From Kangiella marina (GTDB taxonomy: Bacteria > Pseudomonadota > Gammaproteobacteria > Enterobacterales > Kangiellaceae), in assembly GCF_039541235.1 (NCBI RefSeq), contig NZ_BAABFV010000002.1, forward strand, positions 186,001-250,000: DNA of 64,000 nucleotides, given 5' to 3'. A model generated the notes under the pieces. It saw nothing but the letters and a program-made list of their open reading frames with translations, had not been told where the DNA came from and made no database searches. Positions 9,458 to 18,348 of the stretch are shown here, piece by piece. Each line of letters starts with the position of its first letter. The first letter of the stretch is position 1. Position numbers and translations under genes: made by a program.

Positions 9458-10837
9458 TTAAGCGAAAAAGTAAGTCGCTAAACCGAGTAACGCAAAGAAG
9501 CCTGCGACATCAGTCACGGTGGTTAATACAACGCCACCGGCAATGGCTGGATCGATATTGAGCTTTTTCAAAATAAGCGGAATACTAGCGCCACTTAACA
9601 CACCAGTCACTAAATTGATAAGCATGGCGCCACCTATGGTGATGGCTAGATGTAAGTGATTGACTCCTGACTCTTTGTAGTAGGAGAAAGCATAGACTAA
9701 AGAAGCGATGGTTATCGCCCAAAGGATGCCGTTGATAACACTAACGGCGAGCTCTTTTTTCAGTAAATAGGATTGGTTACCGTCACTAATGTGTCCAAGC
9801 GACATACCACGGATCACCAGTGTTAGCGTCTGAGTACCGGCAATACCGCCCATGCTTGGAACAATTGGTAGCAGTACGGCCAACAACGTAACTTTAGCAA
9901 TAGTGCTCTCGAAAATGCCAATAACCAATGCTGCCAAAATAACGGTCAGTAAATTAATCCCCAACCAAATGGCACGCTTTCTGGCGGTAACCATCACCGG
10001 ACCGAAGGTATCAGCCAACTCGTCCAAACCTGCCATCGACATCAATGAGTGATCCGCTTCTTCACGGATAACGTCTACCACGTCATCAATGGTAATACGG
10101 CCTAATAGTCGGCCTTCTTCGTCTAGCACCGGCGCAGAAACTAAGTCATGACGCTCGAAGATTTGAGCCACTTCAGTGTCTTTCATATCCGCTGGGATGG
10201 TAAACATCTCTTCATCAACAATTTGCGTAATGGAAGTGTCAGGATCACACGTTAAGATTGAACTAATAGGTACCGATCCGATCAAGACATCACGCGAGTT
10301 GACGACGTAAAGGTGGTCAGTATTGGGTGGCATGCTACCGCGAATACGCAAATAACGCAGTACCACTTCAACCGATACTCGTGGGCGAATCATGATGGTA
10401 TCAATATTCATCAAGCCGCCAGCGGTATCTTCTGGATAGGTTAATGCGTGCTCAATCAAGGCACGATTCTGCTCATCTAAAAGACGCAAAACTTGATTAC
10501 TGACGTTATTGGATAGATCACCTAGGATGTCTACCACGTCATCGGTATCAAGATCAGAAAGAGCATTAGCCAGCTCTTGTGGCTGCATGTTTTCGATGAA
10601 GTTTTGACGAATTTCATCGTTTAAGTGCTGTAGGACATCACCTTCGCGCTCTTTGTCGAGCAATTGCCATATGACGTTACGAACACGAGGGGGCGTCGAT
10701 TCTAGAAGGTGGGCAATGTCCGCTGAGTGCAACTCTTCGAGCAGGTTGCGAACGGGAATAAGGTGGCCACTATCCAGTGCGGAGTTAAGTAGCTGTAGCT
10801 GCTCTTGACGAGTCTGATTGTTTTGATTCTCAGCCAT
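9458..10837 (-). CDS. mgtE: Magnesium transporter MgtE
   Basis: MgtE is a Mg2+-gated Mg2+ channel/transporter of the inner membrane. The 459-residue protein shows the order of the family: helical N-domain (residues 1-130), paired CBS domains (about 135-260, beginning EDTAGGLMNID), a plug helix and five C-terminal membrane segments. The pore signature PSMGGIAGTQTLTLVIRG is intact. A clear GGAGAAG ribosome site precedes the ATG. It lies 100 bp downstream of rapZ, where many relatives carry npr. Confidence 0.95.
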   Translation of the reverse strand: MAENQNNQTRQEQLQLLNSALDSGHLIPVRNLLEELHSADIAHLLESTPPRVRNVIWQLLDKEREGDVLQHLNDEIRQNFIENMQPQELANALSDLDTDDVVDILGDLSNNVSNQVLRLLDEQNRALIEHALTYPEDTAGGLMNIDTIMIRPRVSVEVVLRYLRIRGSMPPNTDHLYVVNSRDVLIGSVPISSILTCDPDTSITQIVDEEMFTIPADMKDTEVAQIFERHDLVSAPVLDEEGRLLGRITIDDVVDVIREEADHSLMSMAGLDELADTFGPVMVTARKRAIWLGINLLTVILAALVIGIFESTIAKVTLLAVLLPIVPSMGGIAGTQTLTLVIRGMSLGHISDGNQSYLLKKELAVSVINGILWAITIASLVYAFSYYKESGVNHLHLAITIGGAMLINLVTGVLSGASIPLILKKLNIDPAIAGGVVLTTVTDVAGFFALLGLATYFFA

Positions 10838-10898
10838 AGCTCTTCTCCGTTAGTATTTGATTTTATTGCTTATTCTAACGTAGCTAGAGGGCCTTATC

Positions 10899-10922
10899 CA
10901 GCGAGATTTGGTTACCTCGCTG
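10899..10922. repeat. Inverted repeat between rapZ and mgtE
   Basis: Perfect 7-bp arms CAGCGAG and CTCGCTG enclose 10 bases. There is no T-run after the stem on either strand, so it is more likely an mRNA hairpin at the rapZ 3' end than a terminator. Confidence 0.4.
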
Positions 10923-10937
10923 ATTCTTTATCAAGAT

Positions 10938-11786
10938 TTACATTTTGTTGAGTCGACTGTGCTCTACCGAGATGTTGGGGTAGTGCTGCTTTAAGTATTG
11001 TCCCAAAGTTTCGACCATGTAGACTGAACGGTGCCGGCCACCGGTACAACCAATCGCACAAGTAAAATAACTGCGATCTTGCTTACTGAATTCTGGAATC
11101 CAGGTGGTGAGGAAGACTTTCAACTGCCATGTATACTCCATGACCATTGAGCTTGAGGATAAATAATCGATAATCTCTTGGTCTTTTCCCGTAAACTCGC
11201 GAAGCTCTTCAACCCAGTAGGGGTTGGGCAGACAGCGTACGTCAAACACAAAGTCAGCGTCTTTAGGCGCACCATGTTTGAAGCCGAAAGATACCAGTCG
11301 AATATCCATTTGTGGCGCTTTGTTGGCACTGACACGCTCTCTGACACGCTCGCGTAACTCATGTGGCGTAAGCTCTGAGGTGTTCACGACTAAGTCAGCC
11401 AGTGCTCTGACTGGTGCTAATAGCTTGTTTTCTTCCTTAATGGCATCTCGAAGCGAGTAGCCCTCTTTGGTTAAAGGGTGTCGGCGACGAGTTTCACTGA
11501 ACCGTTTCAGTAAAATATTTTCATCAGCATCAATGAAGAGAATACGGGCATGGGGCGCGGCAGCTTTAATTTTTTCCATTTCGTCAGAAAACGTTTCCAA
11601 GTCGGAAGGGTTCCTGGCATCGACGCTGATGGCGATAAGCTCATTTTTTAAGATGTGATCGTTGATCACGTTAAGGGTTAAAATGAGTGGCAAGTTATCA
11701 ATGCAATAGTAGCCGGCGTCTTCAAGCGCTTTCAGTACCACTGACTTTCCTGATCCTGAACGTCCGCTAACAATAACAAGTTTCAC
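10938..11786 (-). CDS. rapZ: RNase adapter protein RapZ
   Basis: RapZ binds GlmZ/GlmY small RNAs and, in E. coli, delivers GlmZ to RNase E to control glucosamine-6-phosphate synthase. The 282-residue protein has the N-terminal P-loop GRSGSGKS (residues 8-15) and the conserved C-terminal RNA/metabolite-binding part CAIGCTGGRHRSVYMVE. The start is GTG at 11786, overlapping the ptsN stop in a GTGA junction, so the two are probably translationally coupled. Only RapZ is visible here; whether the organism has GlmZ-type RNAs is unknown. Confidence 0.95.
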   Translation of the reverse strand: MKLVIVSGRSGSGKSVVLKALEDAGYYCIDNLPLILTLNVINDHILKNELIAISVDARNPSDLETFSDEMEKIKAAAPHARILFIDADENILLKRFSETRRRHPLTKEGYSLRDAIKEENKLLAPVRALADLVVNTSELTPHELRERVRERVSANKAPQMDIRLVSFGFKHGAPKDADFVFDVRCLPNPYWVEELREFTGKDQEIIDYLSSSSMVMEYTWQLKVFLTTWIPEFSKQDRSYFTCAIGCTGGRHRSVYMVETLGQYLKQHYPNISVEHSRLNKM

Positions 11787-12289
11787 GAAGCTTCATCCTT
11801 AGTGCTGTATTCTTTGATGGCGTGCTCAATAATATCAAATAATGCCTCATCGTTGTGGGCATTTCTTATCTGAGCACATAACGTTTTGTTATCAAAAATG
11901 GCTTTTACGAGTTCAATTCCTTGAAGATCCCTAAAGTCGAGGTCATGAGGAATCAGTAACGCAAAAATGATATCCACATTTTCTTTATCAGAAGCGAAGA
12001 AATCAACGCCCTTTTCTAAAGTAGTTAAGATGGCAACAGGCTTTTCGCAGTTTTTTAAGCGCCCATGAGGTAAGGCGATACCATGCCCAATCGCCGTACT
12101 GCCCAGCTGTTCTCTTTCAGTGAACGCCTGAAGGATTTCAAAAGAGACCAGCTTAAGGTTGTCTTTACTGAATTGGTTGGCTATCGCTTGTAAGGCTTTT
12201 TTTCGACTGGTGGCTTGTAGACCTAACTTACAACGCTCTGGCGCAATGGTATCTAATATGTGCATTGATTGGGTCTTTGATTCACTCAT
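11783..12289 (-). CDS. ptsN: Nitrogen PTS enzyme EIIA-Ntr
   Basis: EIIA-Ntr is the terminal phosphoacceptor of the regulatory PTS-Ntr, which adjusts potassium uptake and other processes. The phosphorylated His is H75 in GHGIALPHGRL (E. coli His73). I chose the ATG at 12289 (MSESKTQ, 168 aa) because it has a nearby GAGA ribosome site and matches the family length; an upstream in-frame start at 12328 would add 13 residues that run through a hairpin sequence. It overlaps rapZ by 4 bases. The usual neighbours rpoN and npr are not in this cluster. Confidence 0.93.
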   Translation of the reverse strand: MSESKTQSMHILDTIAPERCKLGLQATSRKKALQAIANQFSKDNLKLVSFEILQAFTEREQLGSTAIGHGIALPHGRLKNCEKPVAILTTLEKGVDFFASDKENVDIIFALLIPHDLDFRDLQGIELVKAIFDNKTLCAQIRNAHNDEALFDIIEHAIKEYSTKDEAS

Positions 12290-12300
12290 AAAGCATCTCT

Positions 12301-12324
12301 GCTGGGCGGAAAAAAAGCCCCAGC
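12301..12324. repeat. Inverted repeat in the ptsN leader
   Basis: GCTGGG (12301-12306) pairs with CCCAGC (12319-12324) around a loop rich in A on the plus strand (T on the ptsN-sense strand). It ends about 12 nt before the chosen ptsN ATG and could fold in the mRNA leader. Confidence 0.4.
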
Positions 12325-12411
12325 CCATTTGGGGGAGTAGGGGTGAGGCTTAGCTAAGGTCATTCTTCGTTGTAAGCTATTGATTTAGAATGACTCAATA
12401 GTACCATCTTA

Positions 12412-12448
12412 CGCCTCTGTTGACGATATTTTAGGCGCAACAGAGGCG
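12412..12448. repeat. Perfect 11-bp inverted repeat between hpf and ptsN
   Basis: CGCCTCTGTTG (12412-12422) and CAACAGAGGCG (12438-12448) are exact complements around a 15-base loop, 21 bp after the hpf stop in the direction of transcription. No T-run follows on the minus strand, so it looks more like an mRNA-stabilising or processing hairpin between hpf and ptsN than a Rho-independent terminator. Confidence 0.6.
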
Positions 12449-12469
12449 AGCCTGAATCGGCTATAGGGA

Positions 12470-12757
12470 TTAGTGTCGAGTGATCTTTTCCTTATGCTTG
12501 ATAACTTGTCGGTCTAACTTATCAATCAATAAATCAATAGCAGCATACATATCTTCGGATTCACTATTGGCGAAAATCTCTGCGCCATTGACATGGACGG
12601 TAGCCTCAGCAATTTGACGAATTTTCTCGACGCTTAAAATAACGTAAACATTATTGATGTGGTCAAAGTGTCTCTCCAGTTTTGAGAATTTCTCGTCAAC
12701 AAATTGTTTTAATGGTTCTGTTATATCTAAATGACGCCCTGTTAGATTGATTTGCAT
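12470..12757 (-). CDS. hpf: Ribosome hibernation promoting factor (short HPF)
   Basis: This is a 95-residue short-form HPF/YfiA-family protein, which binds the 30S decoding channel and promotes 100S dimer formation in stationary phase. It starts MQINLTGRHLDIT, with the AEATVHVNGAEIFAN core strand and C-terminal helix DMYAAIDLLIDKLDRQ. The length equals E. coli HPF. The ATG at 12757 is preceded by GGAAAG at good spacing and is preferred over an in-frame start 21 bp upstream. In most relatives rpoN lies directly upstream; here there is a 479-bp gap and then lptB. Confidence 0.95.
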   Translation of the reverse strand: MQINLTGRHLDITEPLKQFVDEKFSKLERHFDHINNVYVILSVEKIRQIAEATVHVNGAEIFANSESEDMYAAIDLLIDKLDRQVIKHKEKITRH

Positions 12758-13236
12758 AATATACTTTCCTTCTATCATTGATTTAATGGAATAGTGGTAG
12801 TCGTTCTAATCGATGACTACTTGGTCTAGGGTGGGAAGGTTCCACGCATAGACGGTAAGGTTGATGTTGTATTGCAATAGGTTTGATGTTGAGACTTATT
12901 GATAGTTCACCTCCTGAGTTATGTTGGAGACAACTTGTTAGAAAATCTTTTAGGGTAAACGTAAGACGTTTGAAGGGAGATGTCATTGGCTTAAACCATG
13001 TCTTTGGTTTTGATAGGAACCAAATATGAAGGGGAGTGAGTTGTAGGCGTTTAGTCGTTACCACGTAAGCCAATCGTTTCCTTTTTATTACCCTTTAATT
13101 ACAAGTTACCTTGAGATGAGTGATCTTGCAAGGCTTATTATAAATCTGGGGATTGGCTTAACATTTTCAATGATTACGGTTGTTTTTTGAGCAAAAAATT
13201 ATAGATTTCTGGAGTGAAGCTTTTAATAAGCTAGCG
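12758..13236. other. 479-bp gap at the usual rpoN position
   Basis: No convincing gene is seen between hpf and lptB. A 96-codon open frame on the minus strand (12783-13073) has no recognisable domain and no RpoN motif such as the C-terminal RpoN box. A minus-strand AGGAGGTGAA sequence near 12905-12916 is not followed by a start codon. The segment probably holds the hpf-ptsN-rapZ promoter, but no box pair was good enough to call. Confidence 0.6.
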
Positions 13237-13962
13237 CTACATTTTAAAGTGTTCACCGAGGTATCGCTGCCTAACTACAGGATTTTCAAGGATGGTGTCC
13301 GTATCACCATCAGCGATAATGCTACCACTATCAACAATATAAGCTCGCTCACACACATCCAGAGTCTCACGAACATTGTGGTCAGTGATTAAAACCCCTA
13401 AACCGCGTTCTTTAAGCTGCATAATGATGCTTTTAATTTCGATTACCGAGATAGGATCAACGCCTGCAAAAGGTTCGTCCAATAAAATAAACTTGGGGTC
13501 GTTGGCAAGGGCTCGGGCAATCTCTACGCGGCGACGTTCACCGCCGGATAAGCTCATGCCCATACTCAGGCGAATGTGCTCAATATGAAACTCGGCCAAC
13601 AGCTCATCAAGTTTGTCTTCACGCTGCTGCTCATCCAAATCTTTGCGCAACTGCAAGATTGACATGATGTTGTCTTGCACCGAGAGCTTTCTAAAAATTG
13701 AGGCTTCTTGAGGTAGGTAGCCAATGCCTTTTTGAGCGCGCGAGTGCATCGCAGCGCCAGTGATATCTTCGCCCGCTAAAAAGATTTGGCCGGCATCAGA
13801 TGGAACTAGGCCGACGATCATATAAAAGGAGGTTGTTTTACCTGCGCCGTTAGGGCCTAAAAGGCCGACGATGGAGCCTTGCTCAACATCGAGAGAAACG
13901 CTTTCGACGACTTTACGTGCCTTGTAACTTTTCGCCAAGTTCTTTGCTTGAAGGGAGCTCAT
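13237..13962 (-). CDS. lptB: LPS export ATP-binding protein LptB
   Basis: LptB is the ATPase of the LptB2FGC complex, which extracts LPS from the inner membrane. The 241-residue protein shows Walker [10 protein letters not shown], the ABC signature [15 protein letters not shown] and Walker [14 protein letters not shown], followed by the H-loop [11 protein letters not shown]. The start at 13962 ([13 protein letters not shown]) lies one base after the lptA stop and matches the family; a longer upstream frame of 12 residues overlaps lptA and is not needed. It is the last gene of the kdsD-kdsC-lptC-lptA-lptB run. Confidence 0.96.
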   Translation of the reverse strand: MSSLQAKNLAKSYKARKVVESVSLDVEQGSIVGLLGPNGAGKTTSFYMIVGLVPSDAGQIFLAGEDITGAAMHSRAQKGIGYLPQEASIFRKLSVQDNIMSILQLRKDLDEQQREDKLDELLAEFHIEHIRLSMGMSLSGGERRRVEIARALANDPKFILLDEPFAGVDPISVIEIKSIIMQLKERGLGVLITDHNVRETLDVCERAYIVDSGSIIADGDTDTILENPVVRQRYLGEHFKM

Positions 13963-13963
13963 G

Positions 13964-14791
13964 TTACTGTTCACCTTCTCCAGTTTCAGGGCTTTCATCG
14001 GCGCGTTGGTCAGAGTTTTCTACAGACGCTTCTGACGTGCTTTGAGAGGTTTGCTCAAGCGCTTTTTCGGTTTCTGTTTTCTCAGTGTTAGGCTCTTCCT
14101 GCCAGTAGAATTCGGTGACCACTTGCTGGTTACTGTTGTCGCTTTGTCCCGCTGAAATGCGCTTTGTCTGCCCATCGTAGGTCAAAAGAGCTGCTGAGGT
14201 ATTGGAGGAACCTTGGCTTAGCTTAACGGAGCCCACAAGCTGGGTTTGTCTATCCTTGCCGTTCGAACGAAGCGTATCTGCGACGGCAGTGATTTCAGCT
14301 TGATTTGGTTGCTTTAAAATAAATGTAGTTGGGTTGCCAGTTAGTACGAAGCTGAAGCCATTGGTGATACGTTGGTTGGCACGCAGTTTATTGCCTAGCA
14401 GCGTCAGTTGATCTTGCTCAGAAGTTTGGATGATTTGGATATCACCATCGGCTGCCAGCTCACCAGTTTGTTGTTCGTAGCTGATGCTGGGGGCTTCTAT
14501 ATCAGTAGTTTCACCCAGTTCATCGATATAATGAATTTTCACTGGCGAACCTTCTGCTGTGATGGTGCCTGCATCCTCGCCTTGCTTAATGAGCTTTTGT
14601 GCATGAATCGTCATTTGGCCGTGCTGATACACAACATTGTTTTCATACACGACGGTAGGCGTTCCTTTTGATGCATCGAGATAAGAGTTGTCAGCTTTTA
14701 AACGCGACTTTTCAAATTGTGCGGCATAAAGCGGCTGGCTCAAAAGAGCACTGCTGCATAAAAGGATGATTGAATAAATCAATGTTTTCAT
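13964..14791 (-). CDS. lptA: LPS transport periplasmic protein LptA, with long acidic tail
   Basis: LptA polymerises into the beta-jellyroll bridge that carries LPS across the periplasm. A Sec signal peptide is visible ([17 protein letters not shown] to about residue 23), then the OstA/LptA domain (about residues 25-215). At 275 residues it is much longer than E. coli LptA (185); the excess is a C-terminal low-complexity tail rich in Glu, Thr, Ser and Gln (about residues 225-275), probably disordered. It overlaps lptC by 4 bases and is followed immediately by lptB. Confidence 0.9.
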   Translation of the reverse strand: MKTLIYSIILLCSSALLSQPLYAAQFEKSRLKADNSYLDASKGTPTVVYENNVVYQHGQMTIHAQKLIKQGEDAGTITAEGSPVKIHYIDELGETTDIEAPSISYEQQTGELAADGDIQIIQTSEQDQLTLLGNKLRANQRITNGFSFVLTGNPTTFILKQPNQAEITAVADTLRSNGKDRQTQLVGSVKLSQGSSNTSAALLTYDGQTKRISAGQSDNSNQQVVTEFYWQEEPNTEKTETEKALEQTSQSTSEASVENSDQRADESPETGEGEQ

Positions 14792-15342
14792 AGTTCTTCT
14801 GAAACGACCTGAGATTTAAATTCTATAGTATTGGATTTTAAGTCAGCGCTCATGCCTTTGGCAGTCTGCTTGAAAATCGTGTTGGTTAACTCTACTTCTG
14901 CGTCCGTAAATGCGGTTTGGGTGGCAAAGTCCACCGTGAGTACTGGCATGGATAGGGTCATTGGCGGACGTTCATCGCTGGAGTTCATCTTGATGGTAAC
15001 ATCGCCATCAAGATCCAGTTGCTCACTCAGCTCATTACTGACGGCGAAATCCGCTGAGACTTGCCAGTTTTGCTCTGGAGTCATCATCTTGAAAACAGGT
15101 TTTTCAAGGCGAGTCTGCATGATGTCCTTAAAATGCGAGGTTTTCTCGCTGGTAAATTTCCGGACGCGCTGACCGTCAGTATTAAACTCTAAAGTCGAAG
15201 TCTCAACCAGGTAATAGTCAGGGTTATTGTCGGCTTCAACAAAGCTTGGTTTTTCTTGGACTGAACTGTCCCATAGAAAGGCCACTACAAAAGTAGCTGG
15301 AACCAGTAACCATAATATCTGGCGACCTTTCAAAAATGTCAT
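14788..15342 (-). CDS. lptC: LPS export protein LptC
   Basis: LptC is a bitopic inner-membrane protein that passes LPS from LptB2FG to LptA. The 184-residue protein has one N-terminal membrane segment (about residues 7-25) and a periplasmic beta-jellyroll with YYLVETSTLEFNTDGQ and DGDVTIKMNSSDERP strands. The length matches the family. It is tightly packed, overlapping kdsC by one base upstream and lptA by four downstream. Confidence 0.9.
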   Translation of the reverse strand: MTFLKGRQILWLLVPATFVVAFLWDSSVQEKPSFVEADNNPDYYLVETSTLEFNTDGQRVRKFTSEKTSHFKDIMQTRLEKPVFKMMTPEQNWQVSADFAVSNELSEQLDLDGDVTIKMNSSDERPPMTLSMPVLTVDFATQTAFTDAEVELTNTIFKQTAKGMSADLKSNTIEFKSQVVSEEL

Positions 15343-15881
15343 TAACAGTACTCCTGATGAAGCTTTTCTAACACGCCTTTGCTTTCTAAAATCAGATCAG
15401 TAATTTCGCGAACGGCACCAAAACCACCGTTGCTCTGAGTGACCCAGTCTGCTTTTTGACGGACGAACCAGTGTCCATCTGCTACTGTAACACCAAGGCC
15501 TGAACGGCGCATTAACGGCAAGTCCGGTAAGTCATCACCAACGTGGCATATTTGGCTCGGCTCTAACGACAATCGTTCGCAAAGCTCTTCATAAGCTGCA
15601 ACTTTGTCGCTTTGGCCTTGATAGCAATGTTTGATCGACAGTTCTCGGCAACGTTTTTCAACGATTTCAGAGCGCCTACCAGTAATAATCGCGACCTCAA
15701 CCCTATGTTTCATCAAGCTTTTTAGACCGAGACCATCTTTAATGTTGAAGGTCTTTAACTCTTCACCTTGGTTGCCAATGATCACTTGGCCATTACTTAA
15801 GACGCCATCGACATCACAAATTAAAAGTTTGATATCTTTTGCTTTACGCAGTAAGTCTTGTTTATAGCTTGGTTTGCTCAT
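15342..15881 (-). CDS. kdsC: KDO 8-phosphate phosphatase KdsC
   Basis: KdsC is a C0-type HAD phosphatase that removes phosphate from KDO 8-phosphate in LPS inner-core synthesis. Its 179 residues include the nucleophile motif CDVDGVLSNG (Asp23, Asp25), motif II IITGR and motif IV GDDLPDLPLM. No cap domain is present, as expected for the tetrameric KdsC type. It lies directly after kdsD with no gap, so the two KDO enzymes are co-transcribed with the LPS-export genes. Confidence 0.95.
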   Translation of the reverse strand: MSKPSYKQDLLRKAKDIKLLICDVDGVLSNGQVIIGNQGEELKTFNIKDGLGLKSLMKHRVEVAIITGRRSEIVEKRCRELSIKHCYQGQSDKVAAYEELCERLSLEPSQICHVGDDLPDLPLMRRSGLGVTVADGHWFVRQKADWVTQSNGGFGAVREITDLILESKGVLEKLHQEYC

Positions 15882-16862
15882 TTAGACCACTCCCGCTTTT
15901 AATAAGTCATGCATGTGCACCGCGCCAACCGGTTTGTTCTGGGTGTTCACAACGATTAAACAGGTGATGCTGTTACGCTCCATAAGCCCTACCGCATCGA
16001 CGGCTAAAGCATCGGAGGTGATGGTCTTACCGCCTGTGGTCATCACTTCTTTAATAGGCGTATCAACATTGATGCCTTTTTCAAAAGCGCGTCGAAGGTC
16101 ACCATCGGTAAAAATACCTAAGAGGTGCTTGTGCTCATCAAGGACAGCGGTCATACCCAAACGTTTATCAGTGATTTCCAATAAAGCATCCTTGACCGAC
16201 GTGTTAGGAGATACGGCAGGAAAATTTTCAGCGGTATGCATTAAGTCACCGACATGAAGCAATAGGCGCTTACCTAAGCTACCGCCTGGGTGTGATAAAG
16301 CGAAATCATCGGGCGTAAACCCTTTGGCTTCAAGCAGACTGACAGCGATAGCATCGCCTAATGCTAAAACGGCTGTGGTTGATGCCGTCGGCGCGAGGTT
16401 GTGTGGACAAGCTTCTTGTTCAACCTTGACGGTTAAGTGGATTTCGCTGGCTTTGGCAAGACTCGAGTCAGGGTTGCTGGTAATACTAATCAGCGGAATA
16501 TCACGGCGTTTGATAACAGGGATTAGGGAGGTGACTTCGTGTGTTTCGCCAGAGTTGGAAAGAGCGATGACCACGTCTCGCTCTTCAATCATGCCCAAAT
16601 CGCCATGGCTGGCTTCAGCCGGATGGACAAAAAATGCTGGGGTGCCGGTACTGGCGAGAGTTGCCGCCATTTTGCCGCCAATATGTCCTGACTTACCCAT
16701 GCCGATGACAACCACTTTTCCGCGACATTCAAGCAATCGATGACATGCCGCAACAAAGTTATCATTAAGTTGTGTTTTCAGCTGCTCTACGGCTTGGCTT
16801 TCAATACTAATCACGCGATCAGCACTTTTCAATAACTGCTCTTTGGTGGCCTTTTGAGTCAA
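15882..16862 (-). CDS. kdsD: D-arabinose 5-phosphate isomerase KdsD
   Basis: KdsD converts ribulose 5-phosphate to arabinose 5-phosphate, the first step of KDO synthesis. The 326-residue protein has the SIS sugar-isomerase domain (about residues 40-180, with GMGKSGHIGGKMAATLASTG and the HGDLGMI active-site loop) and a C-terminal pair of CBS domains (about 205-326). It is the first gene of the block leading to lptB, 43 bp after the exchanger gene in the direction of transcription. Confidence 0.95.
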   Translation of the reverse strand: MTQKATKEQLLKSADRVISIESQAVEQLKTQLNDNFVAACHRLLECRGKVVVIGMGKSGHIGGKMAATLASTGTPAFFVHPAEASHGDLGMIEERDVVIALSNSGETHEVTSLIPVIKRRDIPLISITSNPDSSLAKASEIHLTVKVEQEACPHNLAPTASTTAVLALGDAIAVSLLEAKGFTPDDFALSHPGGSLGKRLLLHVGDLMHTAENFPAVSPNTSVKDALLEITDKRLGMTAVLDEHKHLLGIFTDGDLRRAFEKGINVDTPIKEVMTTGGKTITSDALAVDAVGLMERNSITCLIVVNTQNKPVGAVHMHDLLKAGVV

Positions 16863-16905
16863 ACTAAGCTCCCTAACTATTTGGCTTTAAAGGGTTTTTA
16901 TGCAA

Positions 16906-17895
16906 TTAAAGCACAAAGAACCGAACTATATAATACCCTAGGAAGACCGCAACTAAAATAGTGCCCTCAATGCGGTTGATTCTGCCTGGACCGCGGAAAC
17001 CATAGGCCATAATTGCCATAGCGATAATTAACCCTAGCATTAACGGGTAGTCGATATGCAGTATGTTCTTTTCGATGACGGGCGCTGCAATCGCGGCAGG
17101 AATGCCAAGTACACCTAATAAGTTAAAGATATTTGAGCCAATGACGTTACCAATAGCAATTTCGTGCTCGTTCTTTAACACACTGGCGACGGATGCGCCA
17201 AGCTCTGGAAGACTCGTCCCTAAAGCGACGATGGTTAAGCCGATCACGGTTTCTGAGACGCCAAAAGTTGAAGCAATACCGCTGGCGCCTTCAATCAATA
17301 ATTTTGAGCTACCTACCAGCAAGACCAAGCCTAGTATGACCCAGAAGGTCGCTTTGCCTGTCGGCATCCCTTCGGGGAGTTCATCGATCATTTCATCGAC
17401 CATCGGGTCATGTTCTTTTCTGGATTGTATGCCGACTCGAACCAACCAGAAGAAATAGAACACTAAACCGGTCAGTAAAATAAAACCTTCGGTATGGCTT
17501 AGACGGTAATCCCAGAAGAACACGAACGCCGCTGCCGAGCTCAGAAAAAGAATCGGGATTTCACGTTTTAGGAGTCCCGAATGGATCATGAGCGGGCGTA
17601 CCAAGGCGGTGATACCGAGCACTAAAGCAATGTTGGTAATGTTTGAGCCGAGGGCATTACCTATGGCAACTTCTGGGCCACAGTCAGGCTTATCCGGAGC
17701 ACATGTTTTTAAAGAGTCCAAGATGGAAACGAAAATCTCAGGAGCGGAAGAGCCGATGGCAACAATGGTTAAGCCGACGATTAAACGCGACACACCCAAG
17801 TTGCGCGCTATGGCTGCTGCGCCGTCGGTGAAGCGATCTGCGCTCCACACCAAGAGAGTAATACCGATAACGATAAACGCTATATTTTCTATCAT
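16906..17895 (-). CDS. yrbG: Na+/Ca2+ exchanger family protein (YrbG-like)
   Basis: This 329-residue inner-membrane antiporter of the CaCA superfamily has about ten membrane segments in two inverted halves. Both alpha-repeats are visible: GLTIVAIGSSAPEIFVSI in the first half and GLTIVALGTSLPELGASV in the second, each followed by a GNxxGSNITN/GSNIFN element. The acidic ion-binding residues in SAPE and SLPE are kept. It is the first gene of the minus-strand operon with kdsD. The mla genes that often diverge from it are not here. Confidence 0.92.
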   Translation of the reverse strand: MIENIAFIVIGITLLVWSADRFTDGAAAIARNLGVSRLIVGLTIVAIGSSAPEIFVSILDSLKTCAPDKPDCGPEVAIGNALGSNITNIALVLGITALVRPLMIHSGLLKREIPILFLSSAAAFVFFWDYRLSHTEGFILLTGLVFYFFWLVRVGIQSRKEHDPMVDEMIDELPEGMPTGKATFWVILGLVLLVGSSKLLIEGASGIASTFGVSETVIGLTIVALGTSLPELGASVASVLKNEHEIAIGNVIGSNIFNLLGVLGIPAAIAAPVIEKNILHIDYPLMLGLIIAMAIMAYGFRGPGRINRIEGTILVAVFLGYYIVRFFVL

Positions 17896-18348
17896 GAGGA
17901 CCTTAATGAATTCTTTAGATGACCATTATAGGGTGAGCAAGTCGTAAGTTTACAGTTGCAAAATGTAACCAAGCTTTGCTTTCAACCGCTTAGAATCCCT
18001 AATTTAGCGGGCTATTGTACTAGGTCGCCGGAAGCTTGTCATTACAAGTGAGGTGCAGGAAGGCGGCGCGGGCGTCAAGCAAGCTCTGAGTGGTTTTATT
18101 GAGAGCTTGCAGCTGCTTGCCACTGGGTTTTCCGATCCTTTGTTTTGCGTGTTAAAGCATCATGCCAAATCGGGTTTATGGTAAAGATAAACCGCTAATA
18201 GTGTTTATTATCTCAAATTGAGGTAAAATCGCGCCACTTTACAGTCATATTTGATAGCTCCAAGGCCGCTTTCGGGCTTTAATTCGTCAACATCTGGCGT
18301 CATACTGTGGGCTAATCAGTCATTTATCAGCAAACAAAGAATTTCCTA
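17896..18348. other. 453-bp divergent intergenic region with a 9-bp hairpin
   Basis: This gap separates yrbG (minus) from ibaG (plus), where mlaFEDCB usually lies. No gene or clear mla remnant was found. A perfect inverted repeat GCAAGCTCT (18079-18087) / AGAGCTTGC (18102-18110) sits in a locally GC-rich patch. A TAAAAT box at 18224-18229 could be a -10 element for ibaG-murA but lacks a good -35. Confidence 0.5.

Noticed and set aside
12783-13073. 96-codon minus-strand frame between hpf and lptB
   Set aside because: No domain, no ribosome site at a start codon and odd composition. It is not an rpoN remnant that I can recognise.
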